From PALSA-911 sp963743035 (GTDB taxonomy: Bacteria > Pseudomonadota > Alphaproteobacteria > Acetobacterales > Acetobacteraceae): DNA of 64,000 nt. The stretch lies in the NCBI GenBank assembly GCA_963743035.1, contig CAVUOB010000007.1:1-64000 (forward strand), read 5' to 3'. The notes under the pieces were generated by a model. The model worked only from the letters and a program-made list of their open reading frames with translations. It ran no database searches and was not told the DNA's origin. This document shows positions 38,234 to 47,690 of this stretch, one piece after another (position 1 is the first letter of the stretch; each line of letters starts with the position of its first letter). The position numbers were made by a program, and so were the translations under genes.

Positions 38234-38716
38234 TGCGCGCCGGACAGGTCCTGCCGGCCGGAACCTGGGATGCGGCGGCGGCGCGCGACCAGGTGCTCGA
38301 TCGACTTCGACCGCCGCTTCCGCCGCCGCATCCTGCTGCGCACCGATGGCGGCATGGAGCTGCTGCTGGATCTGCCGCAGGCGGTGCGGCTGCGCGGCGG
38401 CGACGGGCTGGTGCTGGAAGACGGCGGCGTGGTGCGCGTCGTCGCGCGGCCGGAAAAACTGCTGGAGATCCACGCCCACAGCGACGCCGAGCTGGTCCGC
38501 ATCGCCTGGCATCTCGGCAACCGCCATCTGCCGGTGCAGCTGATCGGCGACCGCATCCGCATCCGCGAGGATCACGTCATCGCGGAGATGGTCGAGCTGC
38601 TCGGCGGCCATGTGGAGGCGATCGAAGCGCCGTTCGATCCGGAAGCCGGCGCCTATGCCGGCGGCCATCACCACCACGGCGATGACGATCCCGATCATGG
38701 GCACCGCCATGATTGA
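38233..38716 (+). CDS. ureE: Urease accessory protein UreE (one +1 frameshift)
   Basis: Nickel metallochaperone. The frame breaks near 38,291; before it MRAGQVLPAGTWD, after it DFDRRFRRRILLRTDGGMELLLDLPQAVRL, AHSDAELVRIAWHLGNRHLPVQL and the EDHVIAEMVELLGG strand. The C-terminus is a histidine/aspartate tail (GGHHHHGDDDPDHGHRHD) for nickel storage. Corrected length is 160 aa. Overlaps ureF by 8 bp. Confidence 0.9.
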
Positions 38717-39382
38717 CGCGGTGGCGACGCTGCGGCTGCTGGCCTGGCTGTCGCCGGCCTTCCCGACCGGCGCCTATGCCTATTCGCACGGGTTGGAATG
38801 GGCGGTGGAGACCGGCGATATCCGCGACGGCGAGACGCTGCGCATCTGGCTGGAAGACGTGCTGGCCCACGGTGCCGGGCGTTCGCGATGCGATCCTGCT
38901 GCGCCACGCCCATCGTGGTGCCAACGACGCAGATGTGCTGGCCGACATCGCCGAACTGGCCGCGGCGGCCTCGCCGGCGCGCGAACGCCAGGGCGAAACC
39001 CTGGGCCAGGGCGGCGCCTTCGTCGCCGCCGCGACGCCCTGGCACTCGCCGGCGCTGATCGCCCTCGCGGCACGCCTCGGGCGGCAGCGCATCGCCTATC
39101 CCGTCGCCGTCGGCGCGCTGGCCGGGACGCATGGCATCCCCGAGGACGCGGTCGCCGCCGGCTACCTGGAGACTTTTGCGCCAACCTGATTTCCGCCGCC
39201 GTGCGCCTGGTGCCGCTCGGCCAGACCGCCGGGCTGCGCGTGCTGGCCGCCCTCGAGCCTGTTATCCTCAGGGTCGCCACCGAAACGGGCGCGGCCACGC
39301 TGGAGGATCTTGGCGGCTCGGCCTTCCGCTCCGATATCGCCGCGATGCGGCACGAAACCCAGTATACGAGGCTGTTCCGGTC

Positions 39383-39386
<4 letters not shown>
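38709..39386 (+). CDS. ureF: Urease accessory protein UreF (two indels)
   Basis: UreF regulates the UreG GTPase during nickel insertion. LLAWLSPAFPTGAYAYSHGLEWAVE is diagnostic. One extra base near 38,880 (HGAG-VRDAILLRHAHRG) and one missing base near 39,177 (a T run, LETF-ANLISAAVRLVPLGQTAGLRVL) compensate in length, about 225 aa. It ends at TGA 39,386, overlapping ureG by ATGA. Confidence 0.88.
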
Positions 39387-40053
<667 letters not shown>

Positions 40054-40062
40054 ATTGAATAA

Positions 40063-40084
40063 CGGCGCCGCGCTTGCGGCGCCG
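40063..40084 (+). terminator. Hairpin after ureG
   Basis: CGGCGCCGC, loop GCTT, GCGGCGCCG: perfect 9-bp stem 10 bp after the ureG stop. No T tract follows, so intrinsic termination is only likely. Confidence 0.5.
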
Positions 40085-40193
40085 GCAGAAATCCGCGCGG
40101 AATTCGGTGCGGGGTGGCTTGACATTCAGCTTCTAGTATTCTGTATACCGTATATATAAAGGCACGTCAGAACGGGAGCCGCGGGGAAGCCCA

Positions 40194-40418
40194 ATGCTGA
40201 AGCTGATCGGCGCACAAATGCGCTTTGGAGCCGTTTGTTCCGTTCCGATGCCGTCCAGCGCCAATGACAACCGCGCGGATCGCTCCAACGCCTGGGCAAA
40301 GGGCTATGCGGACGGCCGGAGGGACGCATGGTCCGACCATCTGGCAAACCAGCCGGGCGTGGTCGGACAGTCCTATCTCGCGGGTTGGGTGGCCGGAAGC
40401 AAAGCGCACACGCCATAA
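40194..40418 (+). CDS. Small hypothetical protein
   Basis: A 74-aa reading frame. Its second half (WAKGYADGRRDAW...SYLAGWVAGSKA) has Gly-Tyr and Gly-Trp spacing faintly like ribosome modulation factor, but the similarity is weak. The start is at an ATG with GGGGAAG 7 nt upstream. Whether it is expressed is uncertain. Confidence 0.4.
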   Translation: MLKLIGAQMRFGAVCSVPMPSSANDNRADRSNAWAKGYADGRRDAWSDHLANQPGVVGQSYLAGWVAGSKAHTP

Positions 40419-40482
40419 CGGCTGGCCGGTGAAAGCGGGTCCTGCCTCGGCTGCGGCCCTTCACCATGGGGAGGATCGGACG

Positions 40483-40698
40483 ATGCCGAGAAAGACGCAC
40501 GCGCCGGAGGTGATCATCGCCAAGCTGCGACAGGCCGACCGGTTGTTGGCGCAGGGCATGGCGCCGGCCGACGTTGCCAGCGCCATCGGCGTGGCGCGGG
40601 CAACCTATTACCGTTGGCGGGGCCAATATGGCGGCCTGAGCGGCGGCCATGTGCGCCGGCTGAGCGAGCTGGAGACGATCTGCCGCGCATTGCAATGA
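40483..40698 (+). pseudogene. IS3-family transposase OrfA, truncated
   Basis: MPRKTHAPEVIIAKLRQADRLLAQGMAPADVASAIGVARATYYRWRGQYGGL is the IS3/IS407-group OrfA N-terminus with its helix-turn-helix. The frame stops after 71 residues, short of the coiled coil, and no OrfB follows. A dead fragment left between the urease operon and the next genes. Confidence 0.75.
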
Positions 40699-40730
40699 TC
40701 GTGGCCCCGGCTGGACAAGCGCCCCGCGCG

Positions 40731-41342
40731 CTATAGCAGGCCGTGGCCGCGCAGCAGTTCCGCCAGCGCCTGAGGCGATATGTAGTGATGCGCCAACAGG
40801 CCGGCGCGCTCCGCCCCGGCGACGTTTTCCGCATGGTCGTCGACGAACAGCGCATCGCCGGGCGCGACGCCCAATGCGGCCAGGCAGCGGTGGTAGCATG
40901 CCGCCTCCGGCTTGACGGCGCGCAAGCCGGCCGAGGCGAAGATCGCGGTGCCGAACAGCGGCGGCAGTTCGGGCAACAGCCTGGCGATATGATCGGCGAT
41001 CAGGGTGGAATTATTGGTCAGCACGGCCACCCGGGCCCGCGCGCGCACCCGGCGCACGAGGTCCAGAACCTCCGGCCGCGCCGCCATGGCGGTCCGGCGC
41101 GCGTCCAGCCAGTCGTCGAGCGTCAACCGGTAGCCGATGCGCTCGCCGCAGCCGCGCAGATAGGCCTCCGCGCCGAGCGTGCCGTCATCGCCCCGGGCTT
41201 CCAGGCCGGAGGCCCAGATCGCGTCGTAGACGGCCTGCGGCGTGCTGCCGGAGAGCCGGGCGAGGTGACCGGCCCGGGCGCGGATGCTGTAGGCGCACAG
41301 CACGCCGTCCATGTCGAACAGCACGAGGGAAGGGGGCTGCAT
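40731..41342 (-). CDS. HAD-superfamily hydrolase
   Basis: A 203-aa phosphatase-like protein. Motif I LVLFDMDGVLCAY holds the nucleophile and acid Asp pair, motif II VAVLTNNST, the Lys of motif III in VKPEAACYHRCL, and motif IV DALFVDDHAENV. The cap is helical, subfamily I. Substrate unknown. ATG 41,342 leaves 10 bp to the EamA gene upstream; ATG 41,384 would overlap it. Confidence 0.85.
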   Translation of the reverse strand: MQPPSLVLFDMDGVLCAYSIRARAGHLARLSGSTPQAVYDAIWASGLEARGDDGTLGAEAYLRGCGERIGYRLTLDDWLDARRTAMAARPEVLDLVRRVRARARVAVLTNNSTLIADHIARLLPELPPLFGTAIFASAGLRAVKPEAACYHRCLAALGVAPGDALFVDDHAENVAGAERAGLLAHHYISPQALAELLRGHGLL

Positions 41343-41352
41343 CCGGCCTCTG

Positions 41353-42252
41353 TCAACCGCGATTGATCCTTGCGTGCCTGGCATATCTGGATGCCGCGGC
41401 CGCGCCCGGCAAGACGATGCAGGCCAGGCCGCCGACGATCAGGGCCATGCCGGCGTAGCGGACCGGGTTGAAGCGCTCGCCGAAGATCAGCGCCGACGCC
41501 AGAACCCCGGTGCAGGGCGCGAGCAACGCGAACGGCGCCACGACGGCCGCCTGGTATTGTGCCAGCAGCCGGCCCCAGATCGCATAGGCGATGGTGGTGG
41601 CGATCGCGCCGATATATAGCACCGCCAACAGGCTGGCGGAGGAAGCCCGGGCGATGGCCTGGCCCAGCGATGCGGCTTGCGGGTCCGCGATCCAGCCGAC
41701 CAGCAGCGCGGGCAGCGGCGGCACCAGGCTGAGCCAGGCCATCAGCGCCAGCATGGGGATGGGTCCCAACCGCTTCACCAGCACGTTGCCGACGGCCCAG
41801 CTGAACGCCCCGCCGAGTGCCAGGGCCAGGGCGGCGGCCGTCAGATCGGCGCCAACCGTCAGGCCGATCAGCCCAAGGCCGCACAGCGCCACCGTCAGCC
41901 CGATCGTCTGGGCCTTGCCCGGCAGCTCGCCCAGAAACAGCGCGGCCAGCAGCACCGTGAAGAATGCCTGCATCTGCTGCGTGACCGAGGCGACGCCCGG
42001 CGGCAGGCCCTGGGTGTAGGCAAAGAACAGCAGCAGGAACTGTCCGGTGAACAGCGTCAGGCCGATCAGCAGCAACAGGCTCCAGGCGATGCGGGGGCGG
42101 GGCAGGAACAGCACGGGAATGGCCGCGACCACGAAGCGCAGAGCAGTCAGTTGCGGTGCGGAAAAGCTCTGCAGGCCGAACGGAATGGCCACGAACGCCA
42201 GCCCCCAAAGCACCGATACCAGGCAGGCCAGCGCCATGTCGCCGGGTCGCAT
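41353..42252 (-). CDS. EamA/DMT-family transporter
   Basis: A 299-aa inner-membrane protein with about ten hydrophobic segments in two EamA halves (MALACLVSVLWGLAFVAIPFGL; and ALGGAFSWAVGNVLVKRLG). Such proteins export amino acids or other small metabolites. ATG 42,252 is chosen because the residues before it are not membrane-like and the first helix starts just after. Followed directly by the HAD hydrolase gene, likely one operon. Confidence 0.85.
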   Translation of the reverse strand: MRPGDMALACLVSVLWGLAFVAIPFGLQSFSAPQLTALRFVVAAIPVLFLPRPRIAWSLLLLIGLTLFTGQFLLLFFAYTQGLPPGVASVTQQMQAFFTVLLAALFLGELPGKAQTIGLTVALCGLGLIGLTVGADLTAAALALALGGAFSWAVGNVLVKRLGPIPMLALMAWLSLVPPLPALLVGWIADPQAASLGQAIARASSASLLAVLYIGAIATTIAYAIWGRLLAQYQAAVVAPFALLAPCTGVLASALIFGERFNPVRYAGMALIVGGLACIVLPGAAAASRYARHARINRG

Positions 42253-42455
42253 GATGCCGTCCTCCGGGGTCCGGGCGATGTCAGGGGCTGGCCAGGAAGG
42301 CCAGGCCGAGCAACAGCACAGGGCATGCGAACTTGTTTTTCGTGGGCCGCGATCCCTCATTCGGACAGCGAAGGGTGCGAAGCTACCATGCGGCGCTCCG
42401 GAAGCTCCATATGGAAGCATGCCCCTATGGAAACATGCCCAGGGGAGATGCGGAC

Positions 42456-42857
42456 ATGAGCGATGACGGGCTGATCACCGTCGATAGCCGGCATGATTTC
42501 GCCGCCACGCTGGCGCGTCTGCAGGCGGCGCTGCGCGAGCGGGGCGTCACGGTGTTCGCGCTGTTCGACCATGCCGCCGGCGCGGCCGGGGCGGGGTTGG
42601 CGTTGCGGCCGACGACGGTCGTGGTGTTCGGCAATCCGGCGGCAGGAACGCCCCTGATGCAGGCGAGCCAGGTGGCGGGGATCGACCTGCCGCTGAAGGT
42701 TCTGGTGTGGGAGCCGGAAGGCGGCGGCACACGGCTCACCTACAACGATCCGCGCTGGATCGCCGCGCGCCACGCGCTCGGCCCGCCAGCGGCGCCGGTG
42801 GCCGAGGCGATGGGGCGCCTGATCGCCGCGGTCGTGCAGCAGGCGGCGGGAGACTGA
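42456..42857 (+). CDS. DUF302-domain protein
   Basis: A 133-aa soluble protein with the DUF302 core: HDFAATLARLQAALRERGVTVFALFDH, then RPTTVVVFGNPAAGTPLMQASQVAGIDLPLKVLVWE, the two strand-loop motifs of the family. Function unknown. GGGGAG lies 9 nt before ATG 42,456. Confidence 0.85.
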   Translation: MSDDGLITVDSRHDFAATLARLQAALRERGVTVFALFDHAAGAAGAGLALRPTTVVVFGNPAAGTPLMQASQVAGIDLPLKVLVWEPEGGGTRLTYNDPRWIAARHALGPPAAPVAEAMGRLIAAVVQQAAGD

Positions 42858-43038
42858 CCGCGCGCCGGTTTGCCCGTTCCGCAGCAGGCTTTACGCCTTT
42901 TACATTTGGCGAAACCGCGCGGTAAATCGGTTTACAGCTTTTCGCTGTCGGGCGCGATTTGCCCAGTGACTTCGCAATTGCAGCATCATAGATGCGTCTA
43001 CCGCTGATGACGCGGCTTCAATGCGAAGGATAGACAAG

Positions 43039-44700
43039 ATGGCCTCCCCGAATTACTCCCCCGAAGGTCTGGCTGGTGGCGTGTCCGCTGTTCTCGGCCG
43101 CCCTTCTTCCTATCAGGACCATGCCGACAGCGTCGCCCGGCTCATCGAGAGCAAGCAGGGCACCTGGAACGGCATCAATGCCGAGTCCGTGGCGCGCATG
43201 CGCCTGCAGAACCGTTTCCAGACCGGTCTGGACATCGCCCGCTATACGGCTGGCGTGATGCGCCAGGACATGGCGGCCTACGATGCGGACCCCACGACCT
43301 ACACCCAGTCCCTCGGCGCCTGGCATGGCTTCATCGCCCAGCAGCAGATGATTGCCGTCAAGAAGCATTTCGGCACCACCAAGCGCCGCTATATCTATCT
43401 GTCCGGCTGGATGGTGGCCGCGCTGCGTTCTGAATTCGGCCCGCTGCCCGACCAGTCGATGCATGAAAAGACCTCGGTGCCGGCGCTGATCCAGGAGATC
43501 TACACCTTCCTGCGCCAGGCCGATGCCCGCGAGCTCGGCGGCCTGTTCCGCGAGATCGACGCCGCCCGCAAGGCCGGCGACGCCGCGAAGGAAGCGGAGC
43601 TGCTGGCGCGCGTGGAGAATTACGAGAGCCATGTCGTGCCGATCATCGCCGATATCGACGCCGGCTTCGGCAATGCGGAAGCGACCTATCTGCTGGCCAA
43701 GAAAATGATCGAGGCCGGCGCCTGCGCGCTGCAGATCGAGAATCAGGTTTCCGATGAAAAGCAGTGCGGCCACCAGGACGGCAAGGTGACCGTGCCGCAT
43801 GAGGATTTCATCGCGAAAGTGCGGGCTGTCCGCTACGCTTTCCTGGAGCTGGGCGTGGAAGACGGCATCATCGTCACGCGCACGGACAGCCTGGGCGCCG
43901 GCCTGACCAAGCAGATCGCCGTCAGCCACGCGCCGGGCGATCTCGGTGACCAGTACAATTCCTTCCTGGACTGCGAGGAAATCACCGCGGACGCCGCCCA
44001 TAACGGCGATGTCATCATCAACCGCAACGGCAAGCTGCTGCGCCCGAAGCGCCTGCCCAGCAACCTGTTCCAGTTCCGCGCCGGGACCGGGGAAGACCGT
44101 TGCGTGCTAGACGGCATCACCTCGCTGCAGAACGGCGCCGATCTGCTGTGGATCGAAACCGAGAAGCCCAATGTCGAACAGATCGCCGGCATGATGGACC
44201 GCATCCGCGCGGTTATCCCATCTGCCAAGCTGGCCTATAACAACTCGCCATCCTTCAACTGGACGCTGGCTTTCCGCCAGCAGGTGTTCGATGCCTGGGC
44301 TGCCCAGGGCAAGAATGTCACCGCCGATTATGACCGCGCCAGGCTGATGAGCGTGGAGTATGACGGCACCGCGCTGGCGGCCGAGGCCGATGAGCGTATC
44401 CGCACCTTCCAGGCGGATGCCGCGAAGCGTGCCGGCATCTTCCACCACCTGATCACGCTGCCGACCTATCACACGGCGGCGCTGTCCGCGGACAATCTGT
44501 CGCGGGAGTATTTCGGCACGCAGGGCATGCTGGGCTACGTGCTCAACGTCCAGCGTCAGGAAATCCGCCAGGGCATCGCCTGCGTGCGGCACCAGAACAT
44601 GGCGGGTTCCGACATCGGCGATGACCACAAGGAATATTTCGCCGGGGAGGCGGCCCTGAAGGCGGGCGGCGCCCACAACACGATGAACCAGTTCGGCTGA
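43039..44700 (+). CDS. aceA: Isocitrate lyase
   Basis: A 553-aa enzyme of the larger isocitrate-lyase class that splits isocitrate to glyoxylate and succinate in the glyoxylate shunt. The catalytic Cys is in SDEKQCGHQDGK (KKCGH-type loop), IIADIDAGFGNAEATYLLAK binds magnesium and LAYNNSPSFNW is conserved. ATG 43,039 is preferred because AAGGA lies 8 nt upstream; an in-frame ATG at 43,021 would overlap that site. Malate synthase is not adjacent. A strong terminator follows. Confidence 0.95.
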   Translation: MASPNYSPEGLAGGVSAVLGRPSSYQDHADSVARLIESKQGTWNGINAESVARMRLQNRFQTGLDIARYTAGVMRQDMAAYDADPTTYTQSLGAWHGFIAQQQMIAVKKHFGTTKRRYIYLSGWMVAALRSEFGPLPDQSMHEKTSVPALIQEIYTFLRQADARELGGLFREIDAARKAGDAAKEAELLARVENYESHVVPIIADIDAGFGNAEATYLLAKKMIEAGACALQIENQVSDEKQCGHQDGKVTVPHEDFIAKVRAVRYAFLELGVEDGIIVTRTDSLGAGLTKQIAVSHAPGDLGDQYNSFLDCEEITADAAHNGDVIINRNGKLLRPKRLPSNLFQFRAGTGEDRCVLDGITSLQNGADLLWIETEKPNVEQIAGMMDRIRAVIPSAKLAYNNSPSFNWTLAFRQQVFDAWAAQGKNVTADYDRARLMSVEYDGTALAAEADERIRTFQADAAKRAGIFHHLITLPTYHTAALSADNLSREYFGTQGMLGYVLNVQRQEIRQGIACVRHQNMAGSDIGDDHKEYFAGEAALKAGGAHNTMNQFG

Positions 44701-44732
44701 GCGGCCGGCTCCTTTACCGAGCCGGAAGATCG

Positions 44733-44771
44733 GGACGGCCCGGGGCATATGCCCCGGGCCGTCCTCGTTTT
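44733..44771 (+). terminator. Rho-independent terminator of aceA
   Basis: GGACGGCCCGGGGC, loop ATAT, GCCCCGGGCCGTCC: perfect 14-bp stem followed by TCGTTTT. Placed 33 bp after the aceA stop. Confidence 0.85.
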
Positions 44772-44812
44772 CAGCGTGTCTGGTTGAACCTGCCGATGCG
44801 CCGCAGGATTGC

Positions 44813-45736
44813 CTAGCCGGGGGCGCCGTTCACGTAGGGCTTCAGCATCGCATACAGCAGCGCGTGCACCGGCGTGGGCACGCCGAGCTCGCGGCCGAGC
44901 TGGACCACCTTGCCCGACAGCCATGGCAGCTCGATGCGGTTGCCGCGGATCAGGTCGACCGCCATGGAAGCCATCATCGTCGGCGGCGCGGTCAGGTTGC
45001 CGGCGACGATCCTGTCCACGGTGCCGGCGGGCAACGGAACGCCCTTGGCCTGGGCCACGTCGGCCACTTCCTGGTAGGCGGCGGCGAAATAGGGGGCGAT
45101 GTCCGGATCGTCGCGCAGCCGGCCGAGCGGCTGGCGGGTGGCCGCGGTCAGGGCGGCATTGCTGGCCAGCATCACGAATTTCAGCCACAGCTCGGTCTCG
45201 ATCCGGTCGCTGAGCGTGGAATCGAAGCCGGCGCGCTGGCAGAGCGCGTGGAAGGCCTGGCCGCGCTGGGAGATGCGGCCATCGAGCTCGCCGAAGATGA
45301 TGCGCATGAAGGTGCCGGTCTGGCGGATCAGGCCGGGCTCGGCGATCGTGGCGGAGATCTGCGCCACGCCGCCCATGATCGCGCCCTGGCCCAGGATCGG
45401 CGCCAGGCGATCGCTGGCGTCGATGCCGTTCTGCAGCGGGATCACCGCGGTTTCGGGTCCGATCAGCGGCCGGATCGCGGCGCCGGCGCTCTCGACGTCC
45501 CACAGCTTGACGCAGAACAACACGAGGTCAACGACGCCGATGCTGGCGGGATCATCCGTCGCCTGGGTGGGAACGAGGTGCAGGTCGCCGCGCGGGCCCT
45601 CGATGCGCAGGCCCTTCTCGCGCATGGCTGCCAGATGCGCGCCGCGGGCCACGAAAGTGACATCCGCCCCGGCCTTGGCCAGCGCCGCCCCGAACGCCCC
45701 GCCGACGCCGCCGGCGCCGATTACCGCAATACGCAT
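44813..45736 (-). CDS. panE: 2-dehydropantoate 2-reductase family protein
   Basis: A 307-aa NADPH-dependent ketopantoate reductase-like enzyme. The N-terminal Rossmann motif is MRIAVIGAGGVGGAFGAALAKAG, QNGIDASDRL carries the conserved Asn, and ELWLKFVMLASNAALTA holds the catalytic Lys region. ATG 45,736 is preferred over an upstream in-frame ATG because the Rossmann strand begins there and GGGAGAG precedes it. Whether it truly serves pantothenate synthesis or another 2-keto acid is not decided by sequence. Confidence 0.85.
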   Translation of the reverse strand: MRIAVIGAGGVGGAFGAALAKAGADVTFVARGAHLAAMREKGLRIEGPRGDLHLVPTQATDDPASIGVVDLVLFCVKLWDVESAGAAIRPLIGPETAVIPLQNGIDASDRLAPILGQGAIMGGVAQISATIAEPGLIRQTGTFMRIIFGELDGRISQRGQAFHALCQRAGFDSTLSDRIETELWLKFVMLASNAALTAATRQPLGRLRDDPDIAPYFAAAYQEVADVAQAKGVPLPAGTVDRIVAGNLTAPPTMMASMAVDLIRGNRIELPWLSGKVVQLGRELGVPTPVHALLYAMLKPYVNGAPG

Positions 45737-45834
45737 GAAACTCTCCCGGAAAAGGATGCAGTCTAGGCATGACCCGCTTGCGGCGGCAAAGGCCTGGCCG
45801 GACAGGACTGGCCGCAAAGCGAAGGCGGCCCCAT

Positions 45835-45848
45835 CTGATCTGCGTCAA
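45835..45848 (+). promoter_or_regulatory. Candidate FNR/FixK-type box upstream of cydDC
   Basis: CTGATCTGCGTCAA matches the anaerobox TTGAT-N4-ATCAA at 8 of 10 specified bases, 77 bp upstream of the cydD ATG. It suits oxygen control of cydDC. Confidence 0.45.
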
Positions 45849-45925
45849 TTCCGATGGCTGTCATTCGGCGCGATGATGGTCTAATCCGCCGATCCAGCAG
45901 ACGACCCACCCGCAAGCCACGGACC

Positions 45926-47677
45926 ATGGACGACAGCAATCCCCCCGTACAGAAAGTGACGCGCACCTGGCTGAAGGCCCAGGCCCGGCTCGGCCGGGCC
46001 GCGGCGCGGCCGATCCTGCTGCTCGGCCTGGCGGGAACGCTGCTGGGCCTGGGCCAGGCGCTGTGCGCCGCGATCGTGCTGGCCGCAGCCCTCGGCGGCG
46101 CCGGAGCGATCGCGGGACCGGGCTCCCTCGCGGCGGTGCCGGCCCAGCCGGCCTTGCCGGTGCAGGCCCTGGCCGGCTTCGCGGTGCTGGCGCTGTTGCG
46201 CGCGGGGTTGCAGCTGGTGTCGGAACGCGCCGCCTTCGATGCCGGCGCGGCGGCCCGGCGGCGGCTGCGCAGCGATGCCATGTCGCGGCTGCTGGCAACG
46301 GGTCCGACGCTGCTGCGGCGCTTCCATTCGGCCGAGCTCGCGGGCGTGGTGATTGACAAGATCGAGGCGATGAACGGCTTCTTCGCCGCCTACACGCCGG
46401 CCGCGGCATTGGCGGTGGGCGGGCCGGTGCTGGTCTGCCTGGCGGTGCTGTGGGTGGACCCGGTGGCCGCGGCGATCCTGGCGGGCTGCGGGCTGCTGGT
46501 GCCGCTGGCCATGGCGGCGTCGGGCATCGGCGCGGCAGCTGCGGCGCGCGGGCAGTTCCTGGCGATGTCGCGGCTGCAGACGCGGTTCCTGGACCGCGTG
46601 CGCGGCATTGCCACCATCGTGCTGTACAACCGCGCGGAGGCCGAGGCGCAGGCGCTGGGCAAGGCGGCCGATGAATTGCGCGGCCGCACCATGCGGGTGC
46701 TGCGGGTGGCGTTCCTGTCCTCGGCGGCGCTGGACCTGGCGCTGGCGATGGCGCTGGTCGCCAATGCGCTGCGCTACGGCTACGCGGCGATGAACGGTCA
46801 ACTCGCCAGCGGCGCCGTCGCCATCTTCGTGCTGCTGGTGGTGCCGGAGTTCTTCGCCCCGCTGCGCGGCTTCTCCGCGGTCTATCAGGACCGGCTGCAC
46901 GCCACCGCCGCCGCCGAGGGGCTGGCGGCGCTGCCATTGCCCGAGCCGGTGCCGGCGCCGGCGGGGCCGGTGCGCAATGTCGCGGCGCGCGGGCTGTCGG
47001 TGGCGTTCGAGAATGTCTGCCTGACCTGGGATCCCGCGCGCGGGCGGGCGCTCGATGGCCTGAGTTTTCGCGTCGGCGTTGGTGAGACGCTGGTGCTGGC
47101 CGGGCCCTCCGGGGCCGGCAAGTCCTCGGTGATCGAGATCCTGCTGGGCTTCGCGCGGCCCGATAGCGGGCGGGTGACGCTGAACGGGGCCGATATTTCC
47201 GAACTCGTGCCGCAGGCGCTGTCGGCGCTGACCGCATGGGTGGGGCAGCGGCCGATGCTGTTCGCCGGCACGATCCGCGACAACATCCGCTTCGCCCGCC
47301 CGGCGGCGACCGATGCGGAGGTCGCCGAGGCGGCGCGCCAGGCGCGGGTGGAGGATTTCGCCGCCGAGCTGCCGGCCGGCCTGGATACGGTCGTAGGCGA
47401 GGGTGGCTACGGGCTGTCGGGCGGCCAGGCGCAGCGCGTGGCGATCGCGCGGGCCTTCCTGAAGAATGCAGCGCTGCTGCTGCTGGATGAGCCGACCGCC
47501 CATCTGGATCCCGCCACCGAGCAGGAGGTGCTGGAGAGCCTGCGGCGCCTGGCGGTCGGGCGCACGGTGATCCTGGCGACCCATTCCACGGCGGCGCATG
47601 CGTTTGCCTGGAGCGGTGTCGGGCGGCGGCTGGATCTGCGGGAAGGCCGGGTCGTGCCGGCGCGGGGTGTCGCATGA
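45926..47677 (+). CDS. cydD: Thiol reductant ABC exporter subunit CydD
   Basis: A 583-aa half-transporter: six transmembrane segments in residues about 25-290, then an ATPase with Walker A GPSGAGKSSVIEILLG, signature LSGGQAQRVAIARAFL and Walker B LLLLDEPTAHLD. With CydC it exports cysteine and glutathione to the periplasm, needed for cytochrome bd oxidase assembly. ATG 45,926 starts just before the basic N-terminus; an upstream in-frame ATG lies too close to the divergent gene's promoter region. cydAB is not in the window. Confidence 0.88.
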   Translation: MDDSNPPVQKVTRTWLKAQARLGRAAARPILLLGLAGTLLGLGQALCAAIVLAAALGGAGAIAGPGSLAAVPAQPALPVQALAGFAVLALLRAGLQLVSERAAFDAGAAARRRLRSDAMSRLLATGPTLLRRFHSAELAGVVIDKIEAMNGFFAAYTPAAALAVGGPVLVCLAVLWVDPVAAAILAGCGLLVPLAMAASGIGAAAAARGQFLAMSRLQTRFLDRVRGIATIVLYNRAEAEAQALGKAADELRGRTMRVLRVAFLSSAALDLALAMALVANALRYGYAAMNGQLASGAVAIFVLLVVPEFFAPLRGFSAVYQDRLHATAAAEGLAALPLPEPVPAPAGPVRNVAARGLSVAFENVCLTWDPARGRALDGLSFRVGVGETLVLAGPSGAGKSSVIEILLGFARPDSGRVTLNGADISELVPQALSALTAWVGQRPMLFAGTIRDNIRFARPAATDAEVAEAARQARVEDFAAELPAGLDTVVGEGGYGLSGGQAQRVAIARAFLKNAALLLLDEPTAHLDPATEQEVLESLRRLAVGRTVILATHSTAAHAFAWSGVGRRLDLREGRVVPARGVA

Positions 47678-47690
47678 GCGGGGGCATGGC

